A stretch of 64,000 nucleotides of DNA from Micromonospora vinacea (GTDB lineage: Bacteria; Actinomycetota; Actinomycetes; Mycobacteriales; Micromonosporaceae). The position numbers and the translations under genes are program-made. The notes under the pieces were generated by a model. The model was given only the letters and a program-made list of their open reading frames with translations. It searched no databases and was not told where the DNA came from. The number at the start of each line of letters is the position of its first letter. Position 1 is the stretch's first letter. This document shows positions 50,945 through 59,794 of the stretch, in pieces. The stretch covers positions 1,240,001 to 1,304,000 of the forward strand of contig NZ_JADOTY010000001.1 in assembly GCF_015751785.1 (NCBI RefSeq). The letters are read 5' to 3'.

Positions 50945-51433
50945 TCAGCCCACCGGCTCCGGTTGGCCGGTACCGACCCGGTGCCAGCGATTACCGTCGT
51001 GATCGGTGAAGGTGAGGTCCACCAGAACGGTGTCGCCCGGGCGGAGCCGGTGCTCCGCCGCGACGGTGACGAAGAGGTCGTGCACATCGCGACCAGGAAT
51101 CCGACGGACCTGTTTCGCCGGGGCCAACCCGACCGGCGGGGCGTCCGGATCGTCGGGCGGGACCAGTCGAGCCAGCGCCACCACGTCCAGCACCGGGGCG
51201 TCACTCTCGTTGGCCACGGCGACCCGCAGCACCGAGGTGCCGCGGATCTCGGCCACCGCCGACACCAACCGGGCCTGGGTGGCCCGGATCCGCAGGTCGT
51301 CGCTACGACGGGCGCGAATCTCCCGCCGCAATCCGAGATAGACGAAGAGCACGCTGGCGATCGAGCCGACCGCGCCGAACCAGTCCGGCACGGAACCCCA
51401 GTCGATGACGTCCTGGATTGGCGACCAGTTCAT
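50945..51433 (-). CDS. Small protein with one membrane helix, function unknown
   Basis: This 162-residue protein has a hydrophobic segment at about residues 18-36 (DWFGAVGSIASVLFVYLGL) followed by basic REIRARRSDD and a soluble beta-rich domain of about 110 residues. I recognise no family. It is divergent from the STAND NTPase gene, with about 250 bases between their starts, so the two may belong to one system. Confidence 0.7.
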   Translation of the reverse strand: MNWSPIQDVIDWGSVPDWFGAVGSIASVLFVYLGLRREIRARRSDDLRIRATQARLVSAVAEIRGTSVLRVAVANESDAPVLDVVALARLVPPDDPDAPPVGLAPAKQVRRIPGRDVHDLFVTVAAEHRLRPGDTVLVDLTFTDHDGNRWHRVGTGQPEPVG

Positions 51434-51683
51434 AGGTCCATCGTGGATGCACCTGTCGAGTGCCGCGCCCGGCGGATCGGCTGGAATCAGCCGCGAATTG
51501 GGAATTCCGGCACCGATTCCGGTCAGCCCGGCGGCCTAAACGGAGAGTGTGCAACCCAGTACGGGGATGGATACGCTTGCGGTCGACATGGTGCGGGTGG
51601 CAATCCCTCCGACTGTCCATCAGATGGACAGGATCTTTCGCCGCCGGCCCCATTGCGAAATTCGCCACCAAAGGGGGACCGCA

Positions 51684-53867
51684 TTGACTGCGGACGTTCC
51701 ACCCGAGGATGCCGGCGCGCCCCGGCCCGCGTACGACCGGCCGAGTCGTGTCTCCGTCGATCCACCGCTCGGGCGACTGGACAGCCCGCTGCACGGGCGC
51801 GACGACCTGATCGACGAGATCGTCCAACCGGGGGAAACCGCCGGGGGCCGCCCTTCGGTGCACATCCTGTGTGGCATGGGTGGCTCCGGCAAGAGCCACG
51901 TCGCGCTGGAGATCGCCCGCCGCGCCCGGGCTGACGGCCGGACGGTGTGGTGGGTGCAGGCTGGGCGGCTCAACTCCGGGATGCGGGAGGTGGTCAGCCA
52001 ACTCGGCGCGTCGGAAACCCAGGTCGACCAGGCCTGGGCCGGGATGATCAGCGCCACCGACCTGGTGTGGCGCTACCTCAACCAGGCCGCGCAACCCTGG
52101 CTGTTGATCTTCGACAGTGCGGACGAGCCCGCCAGCCTGGGCCCCACCGACGGAGTGCTCGCCGACGGCACCGGCTGGCTGCGCAGCCCGGAGGCCGATG
52201 ACGGCATGGTCATCGTGACCAGCCGGGACGGCAACCGGTCCACCTGGGGCACCTGGTCGGTGCTGCACCAGGTGCGCCCGCTCGACGCCGACGCCGGCGC
52301 GCAGGTGCTGATCGACCGGGCCGGCGCCCAGGCCGGGGGCCTGGCCGACGCCCGGGAACTCGCCCGCGAGCTGGGCGGGCTACCCCTCGCCCTGCGCGCC
52401 GCCGGCAACTACCTGCGGTCGGTGAACGCCAGCCCGGTCTGGCAGGGCTCGTCCACCATCACCACCTTCGCCGACTACCGCACGGCGGTGCAGCGTCGGT
52501 TCCGCTCACCGCGCGACGCCGCCGACGTCGACCTCGACGAGTCCCTCGGCCTGGAGATCGTCCGCGAGGTCGACGACATCTCACTGGACCTGCTGGCCCG
52601 CCGCCAGCTCCAACAGAGCCGACCACTGCTCCACGTGCTGGCCTGCCTGAGCACCTCCCCGGTGCCCTACGAGGTGGTGCTCAAGCCGGCCATCCTGGCC
52701 GGGTCACCGCTCTTCAAGGGGCTCACCAGCCGGCAGCGGGTGAAGGTGCTGGAGGGCATCGGCAACCTGGCACTTGTCGACTTCGACGTCCACGAGGAGG
52801 TCACCGACCCCGCGTTCGCGCACGTGCTCTCGCTGCACCCACTCGTGCACGCGATGTTCCGCGACCGCGACGAGGTGCGTGAGCAGATCGCCGAATACCA
52901 CGGGCTGGTCATGAAGCTGCTGCTCGCCGCCACCGAGGGGCAGAACCCGGACGACTCGGCGGCCTGGACCAACTGGGACGTGCTGGTGCCACACCTGGTC
53001 GAGGCCGTGCGGGAATACCTCGTGCCGCAGAAACACAAGCACGACCCCGAGACGGTACGCCGGGCGCTGGAGCTGACCCGGCTCACCGCCCGCTACCTCA
53101 TCGCGGTCGGCCTACCCGGCTCGGCCTTCGACATCCTCGACCCGATCGTGCGCGGTTGCGCCGCGTACGACCACGACCTGGACCGGCCGCAGGTGCTGGC
53201 GCTGCGCCACGAGCTGGGCCGCACCTGGTTGGAGCGCAACCAGCCGGAGATGGCCGACCGGGTGCTCCGCGAGGTCATCGCGGACCGCACCAGGGTGCTG
53301 GGCAGCGACGACGCCGACACCCTCGCCAGCCGACACAAGCTCACCAAGGCGATCATGGCGCAGCGCCAGTGGCCGGAGGCCGAGTTGGAGCTGCGTCAGA
53401 TCGTCGCCGCCGAGGACCAGGTACGCGGCCCGGAACACTGGGACACCATGATCGTGCGGCACAGCCTGGCCCTGGCGGTGCTCGCCCAGCAACGGGCACC
53501 CGAGGCAGAGGAGATGCTGCACGCCATCCTGGAGGTCCGCTACCGGTTGTGGCCGCTCAACCAACCGGAGACCTGGCAGGCCCGGCACACGCTGGCCCGC
53601 TGCATGCAGGCGCAGGGCCGGCTCGCCGAGGCGGAGGCCGAACTGCGGGCCACCCTGGCCACAGTGGAACCCCGGCACGCCGACCGCAGCGAGGTGCTCG
53701 CCATCCGGTCCACCCTGGGACTGGTGCTGCTGCTGGAGGAGCAGGTCGACGCGGCGATCGAGGTGTACGAGCAGTTGCTGGCCGACCGCCGGCGGCTCCT
53801 CGGCGACACACACCTGGACACCCTCCAGGTGGAGCACGCGCTGCGCCGGCTGCGGAACGGCGACTGA
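51684..53867 (+). CDS. STAND-type NTPase with C-terminal tetratricopeptide repeats
   Basis: The 727-residue protein has a P-loop NTPase core of NB-ARC type: HGRDDLIDEI, Walker A CGMGGSGKSH, Walker B WLLIFDSAD, VIVTSRD and the ELGGLPLALRAAG (GLPL) motif. The C-terminal third contains TPR-like pairs, for example LRHELGRTWLERNQPEMADRVLREVIADR repeated four times. TTG 51684 was chosen because GGGGGA lies six bases before it; ATG codons at 51549, 51567 and 51624 are in frame. No toxic effector domain is fused, so it looks regulatory rather than a complete Avs-type defence protein. Confidence 0.82.
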   Translation: MTADVPPEDAGAPRPAYDRPSRVSVDPPLGRLDSPLHGRDDLIDEIVQPGETAGGRPSVHILCGMGGSGKSHVALEIARRARADGRTVWWVQAGRLNSGMREVVSQLGASETQVDQAWAGMISATDLVWRYLNQAAQPWLLIFDSADEPASLGPTDGVLADGTGWLRSPEADDGMVIVTSRDGNRSTWGTWSVLHQVRPLDADAGAQVLIDRAGAQAGGLADARELARELGGLPLALRAAGNYLRSVNASPVWQGSSTITTFADYRTAVQRRFRSPRDAADVDLDESLGLEIVREVDDISLDLLARRQLQQSRPLLHVLACLSTSPVPYEVVLKPAILAGSPLFKGLTSRQRVKVLEGIGNLALVDFDVHEEVTDPAFAHVLSLHPLVHAMFRDRDEVREQIAEYHGLVMKLLLAATEGQNPDDSAAWTNWDVLVPHLVEAVREYLVPQKHKHDPETVRRALELTRLTARYLIAVGLPGSAFDILDPIVRGCAAYDHDLDRPQVLALRHELGRTWLERNQPEMADRVLREVIADRTRVLGSDDADTLASRHKLTKAIMAQRQWPEAELELRQIVAAEDQVRGPEHWDTMIVRHSLALAVLAQQRAPEAEEMLHAILEVRYRLWPLNQPETWQARHTLARCMQAQGRLAEAEAELRATLATVEPRHADRSEVLAIRSTLGLVLLLEEQVDAAIEVYEQLLADRRRLLGDTHLDTLQVEHALRRLRNGD

Positions 53868-53871
53868 ACGG

Positions 53872-54813
53872 TCAGTGCGGCGCGGCCGGGCCCAGGTCGC
53901 TCGGGTCGGTGTTGCCACCGCAGATGATCACGGCTACCCGCTCCCCCGGCTGCGGCACGTACGCGCCGCCGACCAGCGCGGCCAACGCGGCGGCACCACC
54001 CAACTCGGCCGCCACCCGCAGCTCCGACCAGAGCAACCGGCGCGCCCGCACCAGGTCCTCGTCGCGAACCAGTACGGACACCACCTCGGTGCGGCGGGCG
54101 GTGTCGAAGGCGATCTCGCCGATCCGCCGGGCACCCAACGAATCGGTGGCGATGCCACCCACCTCGATGTCGACCGGCCGGCCCGCCTTGAGGGCCGAGT
54201 GCAGGGTGGGGATCTGCTCGGGTTCGACAGCGACGACGCGTACCGACCCACCGAACCAACTGGCGATACCGGAGACCAACCCGCCGCCACCGACCGCCAC
54301 CAGCACTGTGTCGATCCCGTCCACCTGCCGCTCCAGCTCCCGGCCGACGGTGCCCTGACCGGCCACCACCTCCGGCTGGTCGTACGCGTGCACGACGAGC
54401 GCGCCGGTCTCCCCGGCCCGCTGGGTGCTCGCCGCCAACGCCTCGGCGTAGTGCTGGCCCACCTGGCGCACCTGGGCGCCCAACCCGGCCAACCGCTGCA
54501 CCTTCACCGGTGAGGCGGTGACCGGCACGAAGACCTCCGCCGGCACGCCCAGCGACCGGGCCGCGTACGCGACGGCGAGGCCGTGGTTGCCACCCGACGC
54601 GGCGATCACCCCGGCCGAGGGCAACGAACCCTGGAGCATCCGGTTGAACGCGCCACGCGGCTTGAACGAGCCGGTGTGCTGGTGCAACTCCAACTTGAGG
54701 CTGAGCTGCCCGGGCACACCCAGATCGGCACCGTCGACGGCGATGACCGGGGTTTCCCGGACCCGCCCCTCGACGAGGGCTGCGGCCGCCTCGACGTCGC
54801 TTCTGTCCACCAT
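53872..54813 (-). CDS. PLP-dependent serine/threonine dehydratase
   Basis: This 313-residue enzyme is a fold type II PLP protein: Schiff-base lysine K51 in HTGSFKPRGA, ASGGNHGLAVAYAA, the phosphate-binding VAVGGGGLVSGI and a closing ICGGNTD. It should deaminate threonine or serine to the 2-oxo acid; it lacks the regulatory ACT domain of biosynthetic IlvA and is of the catabolic length. It ends 5 bases from the convergent STAND gene and starts 15 bases after the oxygenase stop, so it is probably co-transcribed with the oxygenase. Confidence 0.9.
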   Translation of the reverse strand: MVDRSDVEAAAALVEGRVRETPVIAVDGADLGVPGQLSLKLELHQHTGSFKPRGAFNRMLQGSLPSAGVIAASGGNHGLAVAYAARSLGVPAEVFVPVTASPVKVQRLAGLGAQVRQVGQHYAEALAASTQRAGETGALVVHAYDQPEVVAGQGTVGRELERQVDGIDTVLVAVGGGGLVSGIASWFGGSVRVVAVEPEQIPTLHSALKAGRPVDIEVGGIATDSLGARRIGEIAFDTARRTEVVSVLVRDEDLVRARRLLWSELRVAAELGGAAALAALVGGAYVPQPGERVAVIICGGNTDPSDLGPAAPH

Positions 54814-54828
54814 GGGGAACGCCCTTCA

Positions 54829-55629
54829 CTACGACCAGAGGGCCAGTCGACCATCGTCGGTGAGCCCGACGAAACATCCTATGGAGATCCGTCGGCCATC
54901 CGACGCGGGACGCACCGTGTGGTAGTGCCGCGGATCAAACAGGAAGCCCTCCCCGAGCGTGGGGCGCAGCGTCAACGACTGCGTGTCGGCGCCCACCGCC
55001 TCCTGGAAGCCGTACCCGCCGGGGATCCGCAGCGGCTCGTCGTCCGGCTGCCAGCGCCGCCGCCACAGCACGGTCTCCCCACCGGCCGGCGGCACCCGGA
55101 TGTAGATGTTGAACGCCAACTGCGCCACCACCTCGCTGTCGAGCAACCGACCCGCGTACTCCCGGACCGCGTCGTCGAAGTGCACCTGGAGCCCCGCGTT
55201 GATCTCGCGGACGATGCCGACGTGCATCTCCCGACCCTGCCGCCGCCCGGGTGCGACGTCCGGCCAGGCGCCTCCGAACGCGGCCAGGCACAGCGCCCGG
55301 GGAGAGTCCGACAGACCCAGCGTTGACCAGCTCTTCTCGGCCGCGCGGGCCGCGTCCCAGTAGTCCTCGCGGAGTTCACCGGCGGACCGGTGATCGTTGA
55401 TGGCCGGGCCGAACTTGGCGACGACGGGAAAGACCCGGCTCTCGTCGTAGCGGTCCATCGGCGCGTTGGCGAGGGCGGCGGTGATCGCGTGACAGCGGGC
55501 CGCGGAGAGCAATCGCGGCACCCGGACGGCCGCAAGCCGCCCCGCGATGAGCCCGGCGACATCCGCCCGGGTGATCGACTCGGATTCGACGGCGACGAAA
55601 AAGGGATCGGTAGTGCTCGAATGCTGCAC
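54829..55629 (-). CDS. 2-oxoglutarate/Fe(II)-dependent oxygenase
   Basis: The 266-residue protein starts at GTG 55629, with GGAGG six bases upstream. It has the facial-triad pattern H150-x-D152 in LQVHFDDA, a distal His at 235 or 237 in FDPRHYHTVRP, and R247 in GRRISIG for 2-oxoglutarate. These enzymes hydroxylate or otherwise oxidise amino acids, peptides or small molecules. It lies upstream of the dehydratase (15-base gap) and is divergent from a 61-residue protein. The substrate is unknown; an amino acid or peptide is plausible from context. Confidence 0.8.
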   Translation of the reverse strand: MQHSSTTDPFFVAVESESITRADVAGLIAGRLAAVRVPRLLSAARCHAITAALANAPMDRYDESRVFPVVAKFGPAINDHRSAGELREDYWDAARAAEKSWSTLGLSDSPRALCLAAFGGAWPDVAPGRRQGREMHVGIVREINAGLQVHFDDAVREYAGRLLDSEVVAQLAFNIYIRVPPAGGETVLWRRRWQPDDEPLRIPGGYGFQEAVGADTQSLTLRPTLGEGFLFDPRHYHTVRPASDGRRISIGCFVGLTDDGRLALWS

Positions 55630-55886
55630 GGCGGTCCTCCCGTAACGAAGATCCCTCACCGGACTTGTCGCGCCCCCCGATCCGCGCACCGTGCAATGTA
55701 CAAACCGCAGGCAAGGCGAGGTATCCGCAGTTCCGGGCGAGTTGGCGCGGCCACCGCTACCATCGGCGCAACCGGGGTACGCGACACCGAACCGTACGGC
55801 GGAAGCTTTCCACCGATCGGGGAATGGTGACGATTCTCGGCGTGACGCATGATGCGACTAGTTCGAACGCTGACAAGGAGTTCGAG

Positions 55887-56072
55887 ATGGCAGGCGCCGG
55901 CCCGACGGATCTTGACATGCACGTCGACCGCCTGGAAATGGCGCGTCGAATAGCCCGGGAAATGATCGAGTCCGACCATCAGGCTCTGGAGCTCGCCGTC
56001 CGGCAGCGCCCACAGTGCTGGTCCCGACGCCCCGCCGGCCACGGCACCCGCGCCGACGCCCTCACGGGCTGA
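55887..56072 (+). CDS. Small 61-residue protein of unknown function
   Basis: ATG 55887 has an excellent AAGGAG six bases upstream. The protein has an acidic N-terminus, an amphipathic helix HVDRLEMARRIAREMIESD and a basic C-terminus with PQCWSRRPAGHGTR. It is transcribed divergently from the oxygenase gene and ends before a long stem-loop. An in-frame ATG at 55824 is less well supported. It could be a regulator, a partner or a substrate of the oxygenase; none of these is shown by the sequence. Confidence 0.55.
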   Translation: MAGAGPTDLDMHVDRLEMARRIAREMIESDHQALELAVRQRPQCWSRRPAGHGTRADALTG

Positions 56073-56104
56073 CGCAGCGCTTCCGCAGCGCTTCGGCTGC
56101 GCGG

Positions 56105-56166
56105 TGATCATGTGATGAGAAGTAGGTCAAACTCGCTCCTCGAACCTACTTTTCATCACATGATCA
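56105..56166. repeat. Intergenic stem-loop element 5
   Basis: Arms of 23 bases (56105-56127 and 56144-56166) match at 22 of 23 positions around a 16-base loop. The arm begins TGATCATGTGATG, AT-rich like element 2. It stands between the convergent ends of the 61-residue gene and the NUDIX gene. Confidence 0.72.
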
Positions 56167-56213
56167 TGGATCGATCGCACTCGCCGGGCGCTACGTCCGG
56201 CAGGGGTGTGGGT

Positions 56214-56711
56214 TCACAGGCCGAGCGCGACGGGTTGGGTTGGTACTCCGTCACCGATCAATGCGGCCAACGGTGTGGCGAGGTCCCGTGGCGAGAACAG
56301 TTCCGGTCCGCGGTGTTCCCTGATCTCCGACAGCGACCACCAACGCCAGCCGATGACGTGCTCGGCGGCGAGCTCCTCATCGCTCATCGCACCGCGTGGC
56401 GTGAACGACGCGGTGCGAACGAGGAAGTAGTCGTTCACGACGCCATCGTGGCTGGGTGCGAAGCCGGCGGCGACTATCTCCTGGCGCCAGACCTGAGGCG
56501 GGTCGACATCGAGAGCAAGACCGACCTCTTCGCGCAGCTCCCGCCGCAGGGCGGCCAGTGGCGTCTCACCGTCTTCGACGCCACCCCCGGGAGTGATCCA
56601 AACGGCGATCGTGCCAGTCGGATCGGGAATGGCGAGTCGGAGCAGCAGAACCTTGTCGTCCTCATCGACGACGACCGCACGCGCCGATCGCCGCAGGTTC
56701 ACCGTCGACAT
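56214..56711 (-). CDS. NUDIX hydrolase
   Basis: The 165-residue protein has a full NUDIX box, GGGVEDGETPLAALRRELREEVGL, at about residues 42-65. These enzymes cleave nucleoside diphosphates linked to another group. The preceding RRSARAVVVDEDDKVLLLRL strand and the length suit an MutT-like or ADP-ribose-type hydrolase; the exact substrate is not clear. It is divergent from the DinB gene. Confidence 0.9.
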   Translation of the reverse strand: MSTVNLRRSARAVVVDEDDKVLLLRLAIPDPTGTIAVWITPGGGVEDGETPLAALRRELREEVGLALDVDPPQVWRQEIVAAGFAPSHDGVVNDYFLVRTASFTPRGAMSDEELAAEHVIGWRWWSLSEIREHRGPELFSPRDLATPLAALIGDGVPTQPVALGL

Positions 56712-56807
56712 CAGGACACCCTACGGGCCAACGGCCACCGTCGACGCACACGACGGCATAGCGGCCTGATGCGCCCGGGGCCATGAACCAGCCCCGCTGT
56801 AGGTAAC

Positions 56808-57428
56808 GTGCGGGAGATGACAAGGAGCGAGCGAATTGCGGACCAGCTGGACCGGCACTGGCACAAGAACCTGCGGCCGCGGCTGGACGGTCTTGCCGAT
56901 GAGGAGTACTTCTGGGAGCCGGTGCGCGGCTGCTGGAGCATCCGCCCACGTGGCACGTCGGCCGCACCGATGTCGGCAGGTTCGGGGGGATGGACGATGG
57001 ACTTCGCGTCCCCTGACCCGGTTCCGGCGCCGGTGACCACGATTGCCTGGCGGCTGGCGCACATCATCGTCTCCTGCCTGGGCTATCGGGTCGGATGGCA
57101 CTTCGGCGGCCAGGACGTCGACTCCCAGACGTTCGCCTACGCGGGGACCGCTGACGAGGCGCTGAGACAGCTCGACGAGATGTATGGGAGGTGGAACACG
57201 GGGGTCCGCGAGCTCTCGGACGTTGACCTGGAGAATCCGCCCACTGTGGGCCCCGAGCAGTTTCCGATGGAGGGCATCGTCCTGCACATCAACAGGGAGC
57301 TGATCCATCACGGCGCCGAGATTTCCCTGCTGCGCGACCTCTACCGCTGGCAGGACGGGCCGCAGCGCGCCGAGTATGGCTTTCCGGCCACCGGCAATCG
57401 AGCTTCGGAACCTGTCTGGACCCGGTAA
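56808..57428 (+). CDS. DinB-superfamily protein
   Basis: This 206-residue helical protein has the DinB four-helix layout with possible metal-binding His: ITRLAHI-like WRLAHIIVSC and HINRELIHHGAEISLLRDLY near the end. DinB-like proteins include bacillithiol- or mycothiol-dependent transferases and many uncharacterised ones. GTG 56808 is the longest start; ATG 56817 is close behind. It is divergent from a NUDIX gene and ends 20 bases from a convergent kinase gene. Confidence 0.82.
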   Translation: MREMTRSERIADQLDRHWHKNLRPRLDGLADEEYFWEPVRGCWSIRPRGTSAAPMSAGSGGWTMDFASPDPVPAPVTTIAWRLAHIIVSCLGYRVGWHFGGQDVDSQTFAYAGTADEALRQLDEMYGRWNTGVRELSDVDLENPPTVGPEQFPMEGIVLHINRELIHHGAEISLLRDLYRWQDGPQRAEYGFPATGNRASEPVWTR

Positions 57429-57447
57429 CGCTCCATGGCCGCGAGCT

Positions 57448-58095
57448 TCATCGAATCGGCGCGGCTACGACGAGTTCGGTGTCCGGGTCGTGGTCAATCC
57501 GCGGAGGGCCGGCGACGATCAGGGTGGCTCGGGACCACGGTCGTTCTCGCAGCATGAAGGGCAGTTCCTCCCGCAGCCAGTTCGTCACGTGCTCCTGCTG
57601 TTCGGAAGAGTCGCCGTCGCGAGCGACGAGTAAGCGCTCTTGCTCATCAAGATCACCCTGTAGGTACACCGAGGCGTCCAACCACGGGCCGAGTTCGTCC
57701 CGGATGACGCCGGTGCCCTCGACCCAGACGAAGTCAGCGCCGGCAGGGATGGTGATCGATCCGGCTCGGTCGTGGCTGATCCAGGCATCGGGACGGAAGT
57801 TCACCGACTCCCCTCGGTGCAGGGGTTGCAGGATGTGCTCGGCGAGCACGCCGCCCCAGTCGAAGTAGGCGTGATTCCAGGCGACGTCGTCGGTGTGCAC
57901 GATGGCGGAGTTGGGCTCCACCTTGCACAGCCTCTCAGCCAGGGTCGTTTTACCTGCACCACCCCGGCCGTCGATCGCGATCACCCGCGGGCGTCCGGTG
58001 ACATCCGGTGATGCGTCGCGTAGCTGCCGGACGGCGTCGAACAAGGTCACCAGCCGCCAGCCAACGGCCTCGGTCTCACCGGGATGTAGACGCAT
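57448..58095 (-). CDS. Uridine-kinase-like P-loop kinase
   Basis: The 215-residue protein has Walker A IDGRGGAGKTTLAERL, a DDVAWNHAYFDW motif like that of nucleoside or uridine kinases, and a C-terminal LREELPFMLRERPW helix. It should transfer phosphate from ATP to a small molecule, perhaps a nucleoside, but the substrate is not determined. ATG 58095 is the longest start; a GTG about sixteen codons later is possible. It converges on the DinB gene. Confidence 0.82.
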   Translation of the reverse strand: MRLHPGETEAVGWRLVTLFDAVRQLRDASPDVTGRPRVIAIDGRGGAGKTTLAERLCKVEPNSAIVHTDDVAWNHAYFDWGGVLAEHILQPLHRGESVNFRPDAWISHDRAGSITIPAGADFVWVEGTGVIRDELGPWLDASVYLQGDLDEQERLLVARDGDSSEQQEHVTNWLREELPFMLRERPWSRATLIVAGPPRIDHDPDTELVVAAPIR

Positions 58096-58384
58096 CGACG
58101 GTTTGTACCCCCAACGCCTGCCGATGATGCCGCGTCATGACCTGTCGCCGCCCGTGTCGCACCTACGCACCATCGACAAGGCGCTGCTGTTTTCAGCGGT
58201 ATTGATCTAGGGCAGGACCGTAGTCGGCCAAATCGGGCGCAGCTGCGCCGCACCCTGCGCTGCCCCTTGCCGCCCACCGCCTGCGGCCGCATCCGCGACG
58301 CCCGACCCGCCTCCCCGATCCCACCACCGGCCACCACGCCCACCGTCGAACATCAGCACCACTGGCTGAACCTTGAGCCTGAGG

Positions 58385-58765
58385 CTAGGCGGCGAACCAC
58401 CCAACAGCCGGGGCACCGCGATAATCCGGCCGGCTCGCCCACACCTGGCCCCACGCTCTCTTTTGTGTCGAGTCCAAGCGTCCGTGGCGGGATGCCTCAG
58501 CGTATGCGCCCAGCTGACGGTGCAGCGCTGACGCCGCCTCGACGTCCACGGCCCTGATCTCATGCAGGACATAGCGCCGGGGGCGATGGTCCAGTGGATA
58601 GACCCCCGCAAACCAGAATTCTCGTCCATCCCACCGGGCCAGCCCGTCGATCGCTCCATCGTAGAAGTCGTCGCACCACAGAATCTCGACGCCGGACAGC
58701 TCGACCAGACTGGCCAACACCGGCTCCTCGTGCATCAGAAAATATTCGTCGGGTTCCTCAGGCAC
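58385..58765 (-). CDS. Hypothetical protein, 126 residues
   Basis: GTG 58765 opens a frame encoding MPEEPDEYFLMHEEPVLASLVELSG with a later conserved-looking FWFAGVYPLDHRPRRYVLHEI. Composition and codon use look like a real soluble protein, and no other frame in the stretch is better. I do not recognise a family. The 289 bases between it and the kinase gene contain no visible gene. Confidence 0.65.
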   Translation of the reverse strand: MPEEPDEYFLMHEEPVLASLVELSGVEILWCDDFYDGAIDGLARWDGREFWFAGVYPLDHRPRRYVLHEIRAVDVEAASALHRQLGAYAEASRHGRLDSTQKRAWGQVWASRPDYRGAPAVGWFAA

Positions 58766-59001
58766 ACGAACACGCTAGCCCTTCCGCCTCACGCGGGTAA
58801 CCAGCCCTACCATCGACCATAGGCAGTAGACCTAATCGATCACGATCTGGCGTCAAGGATCCTCCGACGCCGTTCCGTCAAACATCATCCGAGACCAGGC
58901 AACTTGATCGGCGATTGTCCCGGTCTCGGGGCCTGCGTGACAGATTGGCATCAGGACGTTCATGACACCTGTGCCACGAGGGCAGCCCGTACGATCGCGG
59001 C

Positions 59002-59550
59002 GTGAATCAAGTCGGGTCGCTCTGCCGCTGCATCCTCTGCCACGACTACGGCGACTCCGGCGATCGGCACCCGATGGAACTGACCACGATCAGGCACGTC
59101 CAGCAGCACGGCTGGGGCGTCACGACGATTCCTGAGGACGACAAGGGACCTGGCTGGGCCTACACGATAGGACTCTGGCACACGCACCGGATGCCGGAAC
59201 TCGCCATCTTCGGCCTGGATGTTGAGCTATCGCAGATGAGCCTCAACGAACTGGGAGACAGGGCAAGCGACGGCGTCGCGCTGGAGGCCGAGCAGGCACG
59301 CGACGATGCCATCAAGGGATACCAGGTCCATCTCAAGTCGATCGACTACCGCTGGTACAAGGCATTCTTCGGTCGTGCCATCGCCTTCTACCGCCGGCCG
59401 CCCATTCCCTTCCTGCAAGTCGTCTGGCCCGATCGGCAGGGCCGCTTTCATTGGGACAGCGACAATGACGCGCAACTCCATCGACGTCAGCCTCAGCTCT
59501 GGAACCGCCCCGACGACCATCCGGCGGGCGTCTGGACTCAGGACCTCTAG
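59002..59550 (+). CDS. DUF4262 domain protein
   Basis: This 182-residue protein matches the DUF4262 pattern: GWGVTTIPEDDKGPGWAYTIGLWHTHRMPELAIFGL, with a Cys pair in CRCILCH at the start and a C-terminal LQVVWPDRQGRFHWD. DUF4262 proteins are found in mobile and regulatory contexts in actinomycetes; no function is established. GTG 59002 is the start. The 235 bases upstream hold no other gene that I can see. Confidence 0.8.
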   Translation: MNQVGSLCRCILCHDYGDSGDRHPMELTTIRHVQQHGWGVTTIPEDDKGPGWAYTIGLWHTHRMPELAIFGLDVELSQMSLNELGDRASDGVALEAEQARDDAIKGYQVHLKSIDYRWYKAFFGRAIAFYRRPPIPFLQVVWPDRQGRFHWDSDNDAQLHRRQPQLWNRPDDHPAGVWTQDL

Positions 59551-59566
59551 ATCATGTATCCGGGCT

Positions 59567-59612
59567 TGTCACCCACGTCTTGAGACCGATCTGTCACGCA
59601 GATCCTGAGACC
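59567..59612. repeat. Two imperfect 21-base direct repeats, possible insertion-sequence end
   Basis: Two direct copies (59567-59587 and 59592-59612) of the pattern TGTCACSCASRTCYTGAGACC match at 17 of 21 positions, with 4 bases between. They resemble the TGTCACC/CCTGAGAC ends of IS481-like elements as I recall them. No transposase gene or second end is seen, so this would be a remnant. The rest of 59551-59794 holds no gene I can support. Confidence 0.45.
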
Positions 59613-59794
59613 CGGCATCGATCGAAACCCACATGCAGGGGCGGCAGCCAGCGCCAGGCAGCCAGGCCGTCTGGGGTCGTGGCCTATGTCGCGGAGTGCG
59701 CCGATCCGAGTTGCGCTGTAGCTCTCAAGGCCATCCGCCTGTTCGGGCGCATCTCGGTCCGTTCCTGCTGGCACGAGTTGCACAATCACTGGGC

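Noticed and set aside
51684-53867. Complete anti-phage (Avs-type) defence gene
   Set aside because: No nuclease, TIR, protease or other effector domain is fused and the neighbourhood is not a clear defence island.
58207-58659. 150-codon minus-strand frame
   Set aside because: It overlaps the better-supported 126-residue gene in another frame and has shadow-like composition.
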